From Pedobacter sp. (GTDB lineage: Bacteria > Bacteroidota > Bacteroidia > Sphingobacteriales > Sphingobacteriaceae), in contig JAVHXV010000003.1 of the NCBI GenBank assembly GCA_031119475.1, forward strand, positions 62,001 through 126,000: a stretch of 64,000 nt of DNA. Reading direction: 5' to 3'. Below the pieces are notes generated by a model. That model saw only the letters and a program-made list of their open reading frames with translations. It did no database searches and had not been told where the DNA came from. Shown piece after piece: positions 25,572 through 36,800 of the stretch (its first letter is position 1; each line of letters begins with the position of its first letter). The translations under genes were made by a program, and so were the position numbers.

Positions 25572-25911
25572 CTTTGATATGGTTGATGTTAAATTGTTGT
25601 TTGTTGAAAATTACGGAAATAATATCAAAGCGGACTTCTCCTTCATGGTTCATTACATCGATATAGGCTTCGGCGGCCGATTGCAGTAATTTTTGCTTGC
25701 TCAAGGTTACAAATTCTTCGGGAAATCCGAAAGCGGTCGTGGTCCTAGTTTTAACTTCAACGAAAATAATCTGTCCATCAATATACGCAATCAGGTCAAT
25801 TTCCGCCTTGCCATAGCACCAGTTCGCATCCAACAGTTCATACCCATTTTCTTGCAGGTATCTGGCCGCGATTTCTTCCCCTTTCCGTCCCAGATCGTTG
25901 TGCGTAGCCAT
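25546..25911 (-). CDS. YraN family (UPF0102) endonuclease-like protein
   Basis: The 121-residue protein matches UPF0102, with LGRKGEEIAARYLQENGYELLDANWCYGKAEIDLIAYIDGQIIFVEVKTR. The E-x-D ... EVK arrangement is the metal-binding core of a restriction-endonuclease-like fold. The length is normal. The biological role remains unsettled. It is transcribed with the glutaminyl cyclase gene, whose start lies inside it. Confidence 0.92.
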   Translation of the reverse strand: MATHNDLGRKGEEIAARYLQENGYELLDANWCYGKAEIDLIAYIDGQIIFVEVKTRTTTAFGFPEEFVTLSKQKLLQSAAEAYIDVMNHEGEVRFDIISVIFNKQQFNINHIKDAFWPIST

Positions 25912-25923
25912 GTATTGTTTTGA

Positions 25924-25987
25924 GTTGAAGGTTGTAGGTTGTGGGTTGAAAGTTGAAAGGTTAAAAGTTAACGGTTAAAGGTTAAAA
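25924..25987. repeat. Heptamer array (GTTGnnn / GTTAnnn)
   Basis: Nine 7-bp units (GTTGAAG, GTTGTAG, GTTGTGG, GTTGAAA twice, GTTAAAA, GTTAACG, GTTAAAG, GTTAAAA) with one extra G after the fifth. It lies between the yraN start and the dnaG stop. No inverted partner half is evident. Confidence 0.65.
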
Positions 25988-26006
25988 GATTGAGCCATTA
26001 AAGCTA

Positions 26007-27950
26007 CTATTCTAAAATTATAGTTCCTGAGTGTTTTGCGATTGTCATTTCAACCCTTTTTATCAGCATATATTTATTCTGGATAATCTCAATATTGGCC
26101 GGGTCTTTTTCAATCTTAAGCTGATTGGCTACTTCCTTCTTTATTTCTTCTATTTTTTTCTTTTTAAGATAAAATATGCCGTCTAGGATAGTCTTCTTTA
26201 AGTGTTCAGATTCATGTTTTACATAAATCTTATGCTTGTTAGTCCAATTTGGACTTAACTCATACTGTGAGCTTGAAACATCAACCGATACACTCGATAC
26301 TTCCTTATCTTCGCTATGGATAAAATTATTTATTGTAGGTAATTTGCCTTTTTCGATGTTATCCCAATAATGTTTGATGATTCTATCTATTAAGCCATTC
26401 TTAAATACAACATCTGATAGATTTTGCAAAATAAAAGAACCGATATACATGTTTTCGGAATTATCCCAATTTACAAGCTCATGCCCATAAGTGATTAGCA
26501 GTCTTAAAATCTCCATTTCCTGCTCTCTATCCTCCTTAGCTTTTGGAATTTCAACAATTGGAGCATAATCATCGGCAAAGATATCTGCGGGTGGCAGCTC
26601 TTCTTGCTCTGGCTGTTGCCGTGATGGGGCGGCACTCTTTTTCAGCTTTGCGGCGCGCATGGTATTGAGCTCGCTCAGCAATACCCTTTCTTCTATGGCC
26701 AATAAACTACTGCATTCCCTAATAAAAACCGAGGCCTTGATGTTATCCGGGATCTTGGCAATGCTTTCTACGATATCCCTAATGATACCTGCGCGCTTGA
26801 TCGGATCGTTGCCGGCATCGGCCAGCAGGATGTTGGCCTTGTACAGAATAAAATCTTGGCGGTTATCTTCAATATAAGTTTTAAATGCACCGGCACCAAC
26901 CTTGTGCATGTACGAATCCGGGTCGTCTCCATCAGGAAAAGAGACCACTTTTACGTTCAGTCCCTCTTCAAGGATCATGTCCAGTCCTCGGAGCGATGCT
27001 TTGATCCCCGCCGCATCTCCATCATATAAAATGGTCACATTTTGTGTAAACCTCCCGATCAAGCGGATCTGTTCGATGGTCAGTGACGTACCAGATGAAG
27101 CAACCACATTTTCTATGTGTGCCTGATGGACAGAAAGGACATCTGCATAGCCCTCTACCAGGTAGCAATTATCCTGATCACGGATGGCTTTTTTGGCATG
27201 GAAGAGCCCATATAGCACATTGGATTTGTGATAGATTTCGCTTTCCGGGGAGTTTACATATTTGGGAACATTTTTATCCGTTTTTAATGTCCTGCCACCA
27301 AATCCGATAATCCTGCCCGTAAAATTATGGATCGGAAACATGACCCTACCGCGGAAACGGTCATAGAGTTTTCCTTTGTCGTTGCGGATGGAAAGGCCGG
27401 TTTTCTCCAGGTATTCCTCTGCGTGGCTATTTTTAATGGCATCCTGTGTCAGCGCGTCCCAGACGTCTGGCGAGTAGCCCAAATTGAATTTTTTGATGAT
27501 GTCTTCCCGAAAGCCCCGTTCTTTGAAATAGCTTAAGCCGATTGCCCTACCTTCCTCATTATTCCAAAGCTGGTCCTCAAAAAAAGTAGCGGCAAATTGG
27601 GAGACTATGTAAAGGCTTTCCCTCGCGTTCTGTGCTGCAATATCCTGAACAGTTTCTACGGTCTCCTCTACTTCGATGTTATACTTCTGCGCTAGATACT
27701 TGAGGGCTTCGGGATAGGAATACTTCTCGTGCTCCATGATAAACCTGACCGAATCTCCCCCTTTTCCGCAGCCAAAGCACTTATAGATCCCTTTGGTTAC
27801 AGAAACATGGAATGATGGTGTTTTCTCACCATGGAAAGGGCAATTTCCGATCAAACTCGTACCGCGTTTTTTCAACTGCACAAAATCGCCTACCACCTCT
27901 TCAATACGGGCGGTATCCATGATTTTATCTATCGTTTCGCGGATGATCAT
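26007..27950 (-). CDS. dnaG: DNA primase
   Basis: The 647-residue primase synthesises RNA primers at the replication fork. It has the CHC2-type zinc finger (C37, H40, C58, C61 in NCPFHGEKTPSFHV and YKCFGCGKGGD). The catalytic core contains YDRFRGRVMFPIHNFTGRIIGFGGR, and the Toprim residues lie in YLVEGYADVLSVHQ and LYDGDAAGIKAS. The C-terminal helicase-binding part (from about 430) is less conserved. The gene is flanked by heptamer arrays on both sides. Confidence 0.97.
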   Translation of the reverse strand: MIIRETIDKIMDTARIEEVVGDFVQLKKRGTSLIGNCPFHGEKTPSFHVSVTKGIYKCFGCGKGGDSVRFIMEHEKYSYPEALKYLAQKYNIEVEETVETVQDIAAQNARESLYIVSQFAATFFEDQLWNNEEGRAIGLSYFKERGFREDIIKKFNLGYSPDVWDALTQDAIKNSHAEEYLEKTGLSIRNDKGKLYDRFRGRVMFPIHNFTGRIIGFGGRTLKTDKNVPKYVNSPESEIYHKSNVLYGLFHAKKAIRDQDNCYLVEGYADVLSVHQAHIENVVASSGTSLTIEQIRLIGRFTQNVTILYDGDAAGIKASLRGLDMILEEGLNVKVVSFPDGDDPDSYMHKVGAGAFKTYIEDNRQDFILYKANILLADAGNDPIKRAGIIRDIVESIAKIPDNIKASVFIRECSSLLAIEERVLLSELNTMRAAKLKKSAAPSRQQPEQEELPPADIFADDYAPIVEIPKAKEDREQEMEILRLLITYGHELVNWDNSENMYIGSFILQNLSDVVFKNGLIDRIIKHYWDNIEKGKLPTINNFIHSEDKEVSSVSVDVSSSQYELSPNWTNKHKIYVKHESEHLKKTILDGIFYLKKKKIEEIKKEVANQLKIEKDPANIEIIQNKYMLIKRVEMTIAKHSGTIILE

Positions 27951-27965
27951 TTAGGTGGGTTGCGA

Positions 27966-28070
27966 GTTGTGGGTTTTGAGTTGTGGGTTGTGAGTTGTGG
28001 GTTGTGAGTTATGAGTTGTAGGTTGCAAGGGTTATGAGTCCAGACCTTCAACCTATAACCCGTAACCTGC
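27966..28070. repeat. Inverted heptamer array upstream of dnaG
   Basis: Nine contiguous units of type GTTGTGG/GTTGTGA/GTTGTAG (27966-28028) are followed after a short gap by CTTCAAC, CTATAAC, CCGTAAC and CTGCAAC (about 28043-28070), the reverse-complement type. The halves could pair into a long imperfect hairpin. It lies just upstream of the dnaG start codon. Confidence 0.7.
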
Positions 28071-28120
28071 AACACATAATTACTTTATGCCGCAGGCTTC
28101 GTAGGAGTTCCCCTGCGGGG

Positions 28121-28814
<694 letters not shown>

Positions 28815-28815
28815 G

Positions 28816-30375
28816 TTATTTTATTTTAAAATCCAAATCCTGAAAGTCGAAGCTAAAATCGGTCAGTGGTGAAATGGCCGCCATCTTAAATCCATCGGCC
28901 TTTGCGTTGTTGTCCAAGCTAAAATTAACAAAGGCATCTGCATCCAAGCTACGGTCATACCATTTTACGATAAAGGTATTTCCCTTGTAAAAAGTCATGT
29001 CTCCACGTAATTTAGGTGCGTTCTTGGCCTGAAAATGCATTTTTCCGTTTACCTCGCTAATGGTTACCTCTCCAAACCAGGCATCCTTGTAGGTGCCCAG
29101 GTAATTTTTGACATCAGGCTTTGCCGCAGCAGATTTTTGGGCCGTTGCAATAGCAGACCAGGTTTTATCGACAATTTCCTTTGCCTCCTTCTCATTGCGC
29201 AAACGGTTATCGTTATACAGTTTAATGCGGTCCATACCTTTGATGCCCAGATAACCATCTCTGATCGAACTGGTGATGGAATTAAATGCTGCCCCCGATT
29301 GTTGATTGGTGAGTACGATGATCCCTAATTTAAGTTCAGGAATGATGGTTACCTGTGTGACGATGCCAGATAGGCCGCCTGTATGCGTGGCCTGGAATTT
29401 TCCGTTCACACTGCTCAAAAACCAGCCTAGGCCATAGCTGCTAAAGCTGCTGGGATTTCCATTATTGATGAGGGTCTGTGGGGTCCATAATTCTTTGGCC
29501 ACTGCAGGACTGAACAGTTTCTTTTCCAGTTCATTCCCATACCTGCCACCATTGATCATGGCCGTTACCCATTTGCTCATATCGTTTACGCTAGAATAGA
29601 TGCCACCGGCCGCGTTGGCCAGTTCTCCAAAGCTCAAACCAACAGTTAATAATTTATCTTCATAAGGCGCATGACCATCAATTACGTTCGATTTATCTTT
29701 CAGGCGATACCACGAGGCCGCTGTTTTCTGCATGCCCAATGGCCTGATGATCCTACTTTCGATAAAATCTTCGTACGTTATTCCCGAAACCCTGGCCACA
29801 ACTTCGCCTGCAACAATGTACATGAGGTTATCATAATCATACTTGGTCCGGAATGAAGAAACTGGTTTGAGGAACCGCAAATTGTAGATCAGCTGTTTTT
29901 TATCGACGGTAGAAGAATCTGGCCAGATCATCAGATCTCCTGCCCCAAGCCCCAATCCGCTTCGATGCGTCAACAGGTCTCTTACCGTAAATTCGCTGGT
30001 CACCCAAGAATCGTACATCTTAAATTCTGGAATAACTTCCACAACCTTGGTATCCCAAGATAATTTCTTTTCATCGACCAGCATCCCCAATGCCGCAGCG
30101 GTAAAGGCCTTTGTGTTGGATGCCACACCGAAAAGTGTGTTTTCATCAACTTTTTGGTTGGTTTTGATGGAGCGTACGCCATAACCTTTGGCATGGATAA
30201 GCTTTCCATCTTTGATAACGGCCACTGCAATTCCGGGCACATTAAAGGTACTCAGCGTTTTTTCGGCCACGCTATCAATCTGCTTAGCGCTTAGGATCTG
30301 CGCCTTGGCCCCAAATGCAGTACTCAGTACCACGGCGAAGCCCAATGAAAATCCTGCCCTATACATAAATTTCAT
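28816..30375 (-). CDS. Serine hydrolase of the beta-lactamase class C / DD-peptidase family with DUF3471-like C-terminus
   Basis: The 519-residue exported protein has the SxxK motif in FGVASNTKAFTAAALG, the YxN-type tyrosine motif in KYDYDNLMYIVAGE and the HTGG triad in QATHTGGLSG. These are the three catalytic elements of class C beta-lactamase-like and esterase serine hydrolases. The last 100 or so residues (VKNYLGTYKDAWFGEVTISEVNGKMHFQ) resemble DUF3471. Whether it hydrolyses beta-lactams is doubtful: most such Bacteroidota proteins are esterases or peptidases. The start could also be the Met at codon 4 (30366). Confidence 0.88.
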   Translation of the reverse strand: MKFMYRAGFSLGFAVVLSTAFGAKAQILSAKQIDSVAEKTLSTFNVPGIAVAVIKDGKLIHAKGYGVRSIKTNQKVDENTLFGVASNTKAFTAAALGMLVDEKKLSWDTKVVEVIPEFKMYDSWVTSEFTVRDLLTHRSGLGLGAGDLMIWPDSSTVDKKQLIYNLRFLKPVSSFRTKYDYDNLMYIVAGEVVARVSGITYEDFIESRIIRPLGMQKTAASWYRLKDKSNVIDGHAPYEDKLLTVGLSFGELANAAGGIYSSVNDMSKWVTAMINGGRYGNELEKKLFSPAVAKELWTPQTLINNGNPSSFSSYGLGWFLSSVNGKFQATHTGGLSGIVTQVTIIPELKLGIIVLTNQQSGAAFNSITSSIRDGYLGIKGMDRIKLYNDNRLRNEKEAKEIVDKTWSAIATAQKSAAAKPDVKNYLGTYKDAWFGEVTISEVNGKMHFQAKNAPKLRGDMTFYKGNTFIVKWYDRSLDADAFVNFSLDNNAKADGFKMAAISPLTDFSFDFQDLDFKIK

Positions 30376-30475
30376 ATCGAATAATTTGGAACGTTAAAGA
30401 TAACAAAGAATATGATTGATGATAGCAATTCGCTCAATATCTTAGCGTGCCCATAGATAAGCCATTTCCATCAGG

Positions 30476-31420
30476 CTACTTCGCTTTGCCCAGCCTATAA
30501 TCCTTATGCACCACAAGGAAACTGGCCCGTTCTTCGGCCTTGAGTGGATAGTCCCAATTTCCTTGGTAAGAGATTTTAGTAGGCAATTTGACCTCGTTAA
30601 AATAGCTCATTTCGATGTTCATCTGGACATCGAAATCAAACAGGAAATTGCTGTATTTCATGTCCACATATCGACCTAAGATTTCAAAGTTTCTCCGGTC
30701 GAAAATGGTGACCAGCTCTTTGATCATCAGGCCGTCCTTGGTCCAACTGCTCAGGTCGGGCTTTACAGCAATCTTGAACCGATAAACGGGGATGGAATCC
30801 AGATAGGTGCCCGCATAAAAGGTGTAATCGTAATATTGGCGCATATTGGCCGTAAAAATCTCTGTCTTTCCACTAATGAAAGGAATTCCTTTGATCGGCC
30901 TTCCGGGGTTAAAGATCAATGTTTTCAGTTTATTCTTGTAGCCCTCATTGCCTCCGCCTTTGCCACTTCCGCCAGCAGATTGTGGAATAAAATCGCTATT
31001 GTAGGCATTCATGAAAATATAATCGAACATCTCTGCCGTATACAACTGGTATTTCCCGTTTTTCTTATAGATTTTCCCATTGTCTTCTTTTACCAGGTAT
31101 TCCATTTTATAAGGCCCATCGTTATTGTGCCTGATCTTTCTGTAGACTTTACCGTTTACCTGGTTTTTCTTGTCGTAGGTATATAGGCGATTTTCGGCGA
31201 TGAAAGTATATTTTTTCATGTTCCTGAACGCCTGGTAAAAGCTGGTATCGTTGATGATGGCATTGATGAAGGTTTCGATATTGAGCTTTTGCGCACGGAT
31301 GGTCACCACAGAATCCAATTGGATGGTCTTGATCGTATCCGGATTGAACCGCTGGATTTCCTGCGCACCGGCCATGGCCACGCTAAATAAAAAAGATAGA
31401 AAGAGAAAGATTTTTTTCAT
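30476..31420 (-). CDS. Hypothetical exported protein
   Basis: The protein has about 314 residues from MKKIFLFLSFLFSVAMAGAQ, a clear signal peptide. A longer frame opening at 31486 would add 22 residues that run through a repeat array, so it is unlikely. Beta-rich sequence with DTIKTIQLDSVVTIRAQKLN and GRPIKGIPFISGKTEIF suggests an outer-envelope protein of the type seen beside carboxypeptidase-like proteins. I do not recognise a domain. The gene is monocistronic. Confidence 0.7.
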   Translation of the reverse strand: MKKIFLFLSFLFSVAMAGAQEIQRFNPDTIKTIQLDSVVTIRAQKLNIETFINAIINDTSFYQAFRNMKKYTFIAENRLYTYDKKNQVNGKVYRKIRHNNDGPYKMEYLVKEDNGKIYKKNGKYQLYTAEMFDYIFMNAYNSDFIPQSAGGSGKGGGNEGYKNKLKTLIFNPGRPIKGIPFISGKTEIFTANMRQYYDYTFYAGTYLDSIPVYRFKIAVKPDLSSWTKDGLMIKELVTIFDRRNFEILGRYVDMKYSNFLFDFDVQMNIEMSYFNEVKLPTKISYQGNWDYPLKAEERASFLVVHKDYRLGKAK

Positions 31421-31427
31421 AATGTTC

Positions 31428-31494
31428 ATGTGGCATGGCAAATGGAAGATGTAGGTTGCTTTTTTCCATCTTACCTCTTCCATCATACCTAACT
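31428..31494. repeat. Inverted heptamer array (ATGGnnn / CnTCTTC)
   Basis: Left units ATGTGGC, ATGGCAA, ATGGAAG, ATGTAGG (31428-31455); loop TTGCTTTTTTC; right units CATCTTA, CCTCTTC, CATCATA, CCTAACT (31467-31493). The halves are of reverse-complement type. The array ends on the stop codon of the M20 gene and starts next to the start codon of the hypothetical gene. Confidence 0.65.
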
Positions 31495-32680
31495 AATTGC
31501 CCAAGTGTTTCAGGGCAATGTAGGCCATTAAACCGGTTGAGGTCTTTAACGCATCTTCATCGATATCAAAATGTGGGGTATGTACGGAATATAAGGTTCC
31601 TTTTTCGGCATTTCCAGTTCCCAATCGATAGAAGCAAGAGTCGGTTACCTGCGAGTAATAGGCAAAATCTTCTGCCGCCATCCAGATATCCAGATCTATA
31701 ACGTTATCGGTGCCCAAATAGTCTTCTGCGCAGGTCCGCACATTGGCGGTCAGCTTTTCTTCGTTGATGAGAAATGGATAGCCATGCATGATGTTGAATT
31801 CACAGCTACCGCCCATACTCTCGGCAATGCCCTCGGCCATTTTTTTCATCAATCGGTGGGCTTCTTTACGCCAATCTTCATTTAAGGTCCTAAAAGTACC
31901 TTCCAGCTTTACTTCATTCGGGATAATATTGGTCGCACCATTGGCGATTACCTTCCCGAAGGAAAGCACCGATGGGAGGCGGGGGTCGGCATTCCTACTT
32001 ACAATTTGCTGCAGTGCGACAATGATATGGCTCGCAATGAGCACGGGGTCGATGTTCTGGTGGGGCTGCGCGCCGTGGCCGCCTTTGCCTTTTACGGTTA
32101 CATAGAGTTCGTCTGTAGAAGCCATGTAGATACCAGACCTGAACCCAACCTTTCCAGTTTCGATCAGCGGCATCACGTGCTGTCCGATCATGGCCTGAGG
32201 TTTCGGGTTTTCAAGTACGCCTTCCTTGATCATGATGCTTGCGCCTCCTGGCAAAAGTTCTTCTGCAGGCTGAAAAACCAATTTGATCGTTCCCGCAAAT
32301 TCAGCCTTCAATTTGGAGAGGATATAGGCGGTTCCCAGTAAAGAAGAACTGTGCACATCGTGGCCACAGGCGTGCATCACCCCGTCATTTTGGGAGCGAT
32401 AGGACTTATCATTGGCTTCATGGATTGGCAGAGCATCCATATCTGCCCGCAGGGCAACGATCTGCTCTGAAGGGATTTCGCCCTGGATCAGTCCGACCAC
32501 TCCCGTATTGGCCATTTCTTTAAAGGGTATTCCCCAGGCCGTTAACTTATCCTTGATGAATGTTGAGGTTTCGAACTCTTTGAAAGAAAGTTCGGGATGG
32601 GCGTGGATGTGCTGTCTATAACCTACTACCAATTCAAATATATCGTTGGCAAGATCTTTTATCTTTTGTTTCATGTGCAT
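31493..32680 (-). CDS. Cytoplasmic M20 family amidohydrolase
   Basis: The 395-residue protein has the M20D motifs YRQHIHAHPELSFKE, VALRADMDALPIHEA, VMHACGHDVHSSSLLG, FQPAEE and MAAEDFAYYSQ, but no signal peptide. Family members deacylate N-acyl or N-acetyl amino acids, and the substrate is undetermined. The ATG at 32680 overlaps the stop of the SPOR gene by one base (TAATG), which favours that start and suggests coupling. It is a paralogue of the exported enzyme at 16866-18164. Confidence 0.92.
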   Translation of the reverse strand: MHMKQKIKDLANDIFELVVGYRQHIHAHPELSFKEFETSTFIKDKLTAWGIPFKEMANTGVVGLIQGEIPSEQIVALRADMDALPIHEANDKSYRSQNDGVMHACGHDVHSSSLLGTAYILSKLKAEFAGTIKLVFQPAEELLPGGASIMIKEGVLENPKPQAMIGQHVMPLIETGKVGFRSGIYMASTDELYVTVKGKGGHGAQPHQNIDPVLIASHIIVALQQIVSRNADPRLPSVLSFGKVIANGATNIIPNEVKLEGTFRTLNEDWRKEAHRLMKKMAEGIAESMGGSCEFNIMHGYPFLINEEKLTANVRTCAEDYLGTDNVIDLDIWMAAEDFAYYSQVTDSCFYRLGTGNAEKGTLYSVHTPHFDIDEDALKTSTGLMAYIALKHLGN

Positions 32681-33120
32681 TATTTATTCGGTTCATCTAA
32701 AACCGGCGCATTTATTTTTTCCCTAAAAATAAAGAGTGTAGGAAAGGTGGACTTCAATTCGAACTGTAGCCGTTGGGCTTCCAAACGCGTTCTAAAATCG
32801 CCTACCCGAAGATAGTAGTTCGGCTCTTTGTAAGTAATGTAGGTGCGTAATTTTGGATATAGTGACTTAAATCGGGCCTGCTCATTGAAAACGGCCTTCC
32901 GGTCTGAGCCATAAAATACCTGTACCCGATAGCCCATTCCGCCTACGATTGCCGTGGTGGCCGGATTGGTTATGGTTGGTCTTTTGGTATTCAGTTCGAT
33001 GCGCTTGGCGATTAAACTATCAATTAAAGGATCTTTGTTTACGGTAACTTTGCCCCTTTCCTGAGCAAATGTGACTAGTGACGAACAAAGAATAAGAACT
33101 AAGAGTTGAATTTTTTTCAT
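32680..33120 (-). CDS. SPOR-domain exported protein
   Basis: The protein has about 146 residues from MKKIQLLVLILCSSLVTFAQ, a signal peptide. The C-terminal half, YRVQVFYGSDRKAVFNEQARFKSLYPKLRTYITYKEPNYYLRVGDFRTRLEAQRLQFELKSTFP, matches the SPOR fold, which binds denuded peptidoglycan glycans at division sites. It is coupled to the downstream M20 gene. A start eight codons upstream (33144) is possible but less likely. Confidence 0.85.
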   Translation of the reverse strand: MKKIQLLVLILCSSLVTFAQERGKVTVNKDPLIDSLIAKRIELNTKRPTITNPATTAIVGGMGYRVQVFYGSDRKAVFNEQARFKSLYPKLRTYITYKEPNYYLRVGDFRTRLEAQRLQFELKSTFPTLFIFREKINAPVLDEPNK

Positions 33121-33186
33121 GATAAACTTTACAAAATTCGTCATAATTGATGGGGATTACAAATTTGCCCTGTGTTTTTGGTCGTA

Positions 33187-33356
33187 TTGCATAGTGATAT
33201 TGCATAGCGCATGTCGCATAGTGTAAAGCCGAGCTATTGTGCTAAAGGTTTTTCGCTTCGATCAGTTCAGATCACACTAGGGAATGGACCCATCGGATCA
33301 TCATACATCTAGTGTCTTTGCTCTTTGGTCCATACGCCATGCTCTTTGCGCTATGC
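33187..33356. repeat. Inverted heptamer-type repeats (GCATAGCGCA / TGCGCTATGC)
   Basis: Left GCATAGT, GCATAGC, GCATGTC, GCATAGT (about 33189-33222); right CATACGCC, ATGCTCTT, TGCGCTATGC (about 33331-33356). GCATAGCGCA (33202-33211) and TGCGCTATGC (33347-33356) are exact reverse complements 136 bp apart. The same words occur in the array at 11905-12026. The 310-bp spacer holds nothing else apart from the -7 box at 33417. Confidence 0.5.
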
Positions 33357-33416
33357 CCGATCCTCTTTTCTCTTGGCTCTCTCCACATCTCATTTCGGTA
33401 TGTAAAAGATTAAACC

Positions 33417-33424
33417 TAGATTTG
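33417..33424 (+). promoter_or_regulatory. TAnnTTTG -7 box before the small ORF
   Basis: TAGATTTG matches the consensus exactly and lies seven bases before the ATG at 33432. No good -33 TTTG is seen at 17-23 bp. Confidence 0.35.
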
Positions 33425-33431
33425 CCCCCGC

Positions 33432-33734
33432 ATGAAGCACATCTTTACCTTATCGCTGGTCTTTTTTAGCCTGACGCACCTTAACCAAACAGAGCGCGTG
33501 CAGGGGGTAAGGGTATTGACCGAACGTTATTGTAACGAGCAGAAAGTTCATGCCATTGGCACCATCTCAGCTGATGGCCAATGCAATGCGGAGCGAAATC
33601 CGCTTTTTTTAAGTTACAATGAACTTACACTGATCGGAATACTTCCAGAAACTCCAGTTATTGGATATTCAAACCACAATCAGCTTGTTGCTGATCTTTT
33701 CATCAGGGAGAAACCAAAGAACAATAGCCCATAA
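33432..33734 (+). CDS. Small hypothetical exported protein
   Basis: This 100-residue reading frame begins MKHIFTLSLVFFSLTHLNQ, a plausible short signal sequence. Two cysteines follow, in YCNEQK and DGQCNAER. No family is recognised. In its favour, a TAnnTTTG box stands immediately before the start and codon use is not strongly abnormal. Against it, the frame is short and there are no relatives I know. Confidence 0.4.
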   Translation: MKHIFTLSLVFFSLTHLNQTERVQGVRVLTERYCNEQKVHAIGTISADGQCNAERNPLFLSYNELTLIGILPETPVIGYSNHNQLVADLFIREKPKNNSP

Positions 33735-33866
33735 AGAAATGCGGGCAGTCTTGTTAAAGATTGTCGGTCACCTTTCTTCCCATTACTGCCAAGTTGGCTT
33801 ATCTATGAGCATGGCTTGGTTGTTGTAACACAATATTTTTTAGAACACAAACAGAAATTCAATTAT

Positions 33867-36800
33867 ATGTTAGGATTTTTAGCCAAGATTTTTGGAAGCA
33901 AATCAGAGAGAGATATCAAAGCACTACAGCCGCTGGTGCTACAAATTAATGAGGAATATGCGAAGCTGTCTACATTGAGCAATGATGAGCTGCGCAACAA
34001 GACCGCCGAATTCAAATCAACCATTGCATCGGCCCTTGCCGACATCGATGCAAAGATTGCCGGCATCAAAAGCAATGCCGAGTCCGAGGAACTTTCCCTA
34101 CAAGAAAAAACTGCATTATATGATGAGGTTGATGCCTTGCAGAAAGATCGGGATACCGAACTTGAAAAAGTTTTACAGCAGATCCTTCCCCAGGCGTTTG
34201 CAGTCGTAAAGGAAACCTCGCGCCGTTTGAGCGAAAACGAAAACCTGGAAGTTACGGCCACCCAATTTGACCGCGATTTAGCTGCACGCAAAAGCAACGT
34301 AAAAATTGTGGGCGATAAGGCTTTATGGGCCAACCATTGGGAAGCTGCCGGCAATGAGGTCGTTTGGAACATGGTACATTATGATGTCCAGTTAATTGGC
34401 GGTATGGTGCTGCACAGCGGCAAAATTGCCGAAATGGCTACAGGTGAGGGCAAGACTTTGGTGAGTACCTTGCCGGCCTACCTGAATGCACTGGCCGGTC
34501 AGGGCGTACATGTGGTAACCGTAAACGATTATTTGGCCAGAAGGGACAGTGAATGGAATGCACCTTTATTTGAATTCCATGGTCTAAGTGTAGATTGTAT
34601 CGATAAGCACGAACCCAATTCACAGGAGCGTAGAAATGCCTATCTGGCCGATATTACCTATGGAACAAACAACGAATTTGGTTTCGATTACCTGCGTGAC
34701 AACATGTCGCAGACCCCTGACCAGCTCGTTCAGCGCAAGCTGCATTTCGCCATGGTCGATGAGGTCGATTCGGTATTGATCGATGATGCCCGTACACCAT
34801 TGATCATTTCTGGACCTGTGCCATTTGGTGACCAGCATGAGTTCCATGAACTGAAACCGAGGATAGAAAGATTGGTCAACGCACAAAAGACCTATGTTAC
34901 CCAGGCCCTGAATGAAGCCAAGAAATTGATCAACGATGGTAAGGCGGGAACTGAGGAAGGTGAAGGCGGACTGGCCTTATTGCGTGCGCACCGCGGTCTG
35001 CCAAAGAACAAGGCCCTCATTAAATTTCTGAGTGAGGGAAGTGTAAGGCAAACCTTGCTCAAAACCGAAAACCATTACATGGCCGAGCAGTCTAAGCACA
35101 TGCCAAAAGTAGATGCCGAACTGTTCTTTTACATCGATGAGAAAAATAACCAGGTAGAACTTACCGAGAAAGGTATCGAGCTGATTACCCAACAGGGCGA
35201 AGATCCGCACTTCTTTGTATTGCCTGATGTGGGCACAGAGATTGCCGAAATCGAAAAGTCAGCGCTTTCTAACGATGAAAAGATTGCCAGAAAAGATAAC
35301 CTGATGCGCGATTATGCGGTAAAGGCAGAAAGAATCCATTCCGTAAATCAGCTGTTAAAGGCTTATACGCTCTTCGAAATCGATGTGGAATACATTATCG
35401 ATGAAGGCAAGATCAAAATTGTGGACGAGCAGACGGGCCGGATCATGGAAGGCCGCCGCTATTCTGATGGACTGCACCAGGCCATTGAAGCCAAAGAAAA
35501 TGTAAAGGTAGAGGACGCATCGCAGACCTATGCTACCGTTACCCTGCAAAATTACTTCAGGATGTACCACAAGCTTTGTGGGATGACAGGTACCGCCACG
35601 ACCGAGGCCGGTGAATTCTGGTCGATCTACAAACTTGATGTGGTAGAAATCCCGACCAATCGGGTAATGGCCAGAAAAGACCAACAAGATTATGTATATC
35701 GTACCGTAAGGGAAAAATACAATGCCGTTGCAGAAGAAATCGTAAAATTGACAGAGGCAGGGCGACCTGTATTGGTGGGTACCACATCGGTAGAGATTTC
35801 TGAGCTTTTGAGCAGGATGTTGAAACTGCGCGGCATTAAACACAACGTACTCAACGCAAAGATGCACCAGAAGGAAGCCGATATTGTGGCCGAAGCTGGT
35901 CAGGCCGGAACGGTAACCATTGCGACCAACATGGCCGGACGTGGTACCGACATTAAATTAGGCCCAGGTGTGAAAGAAGCTGGAGGTTTGGCCATTGTAG
36001 GTACAGAGCGACATGAATCACGTCGTGTAGACAGACAGTTGCGTGGTCGTGCAGGACGCCAGGGCGACCCAGGTACCTCACAGTTCTTTGTATCGCTAGA
36101 GGATAACCTGATGCGCCTATTTGGCTCAGAAAGGATTGCCAATGTAATGGTGCGCATGGGAATTGAAGAGGGAGAGGTGATCCAACATTCAATGATTACA
36201 AGTTCCATAGAACGTGCACAGAAAAAAGTAGAAGAAAACAACTTTGGTATCCGTAAGCGATTATTGGAGTACGATGATGTGATGAACTCACAGCGTACCG
36301 TCATCTATGCCAAACGTAAAAATGCGCTATTCGGCGATCGTTTGGATGTGGACATGAACAACATGGTGTTCGATGTAAGCGAAGACATCGTTTCTGAATA
36401 TAAAGATAGCAGCAATTATGAAGGGTTTAAGCTGGAAGTCATCAAAAACTTTTCGGTAGATACCGCCATCAGTGCACAGGATTTCGGCAGCAAGAGCATC
36501 CATGCCCTGACCGATATCTTATTTGATGAAGTTACTGCATTTTATGCGAGGAAATCTGATGCGATCATCAGCCAATCCATGCAGGTACTAAAACAGGTAT
36601 TTGCAGAGCGTGGCGAACAGATTGAGCAGGTTGTGGTGCCTTTCAGCGATGGTATCCGCCATATCCAAGTTCCTGTCGACCTGAAAAAGGCCATCGCCAA
36701 CAATGGCAGGGAAGTGACCAAATCATTCGAGAAGACCATTATTTTGGCCTTGATCGATGACAGCTGGAAAGAACACCTCCGTGAAATGGACGAACTGAAA

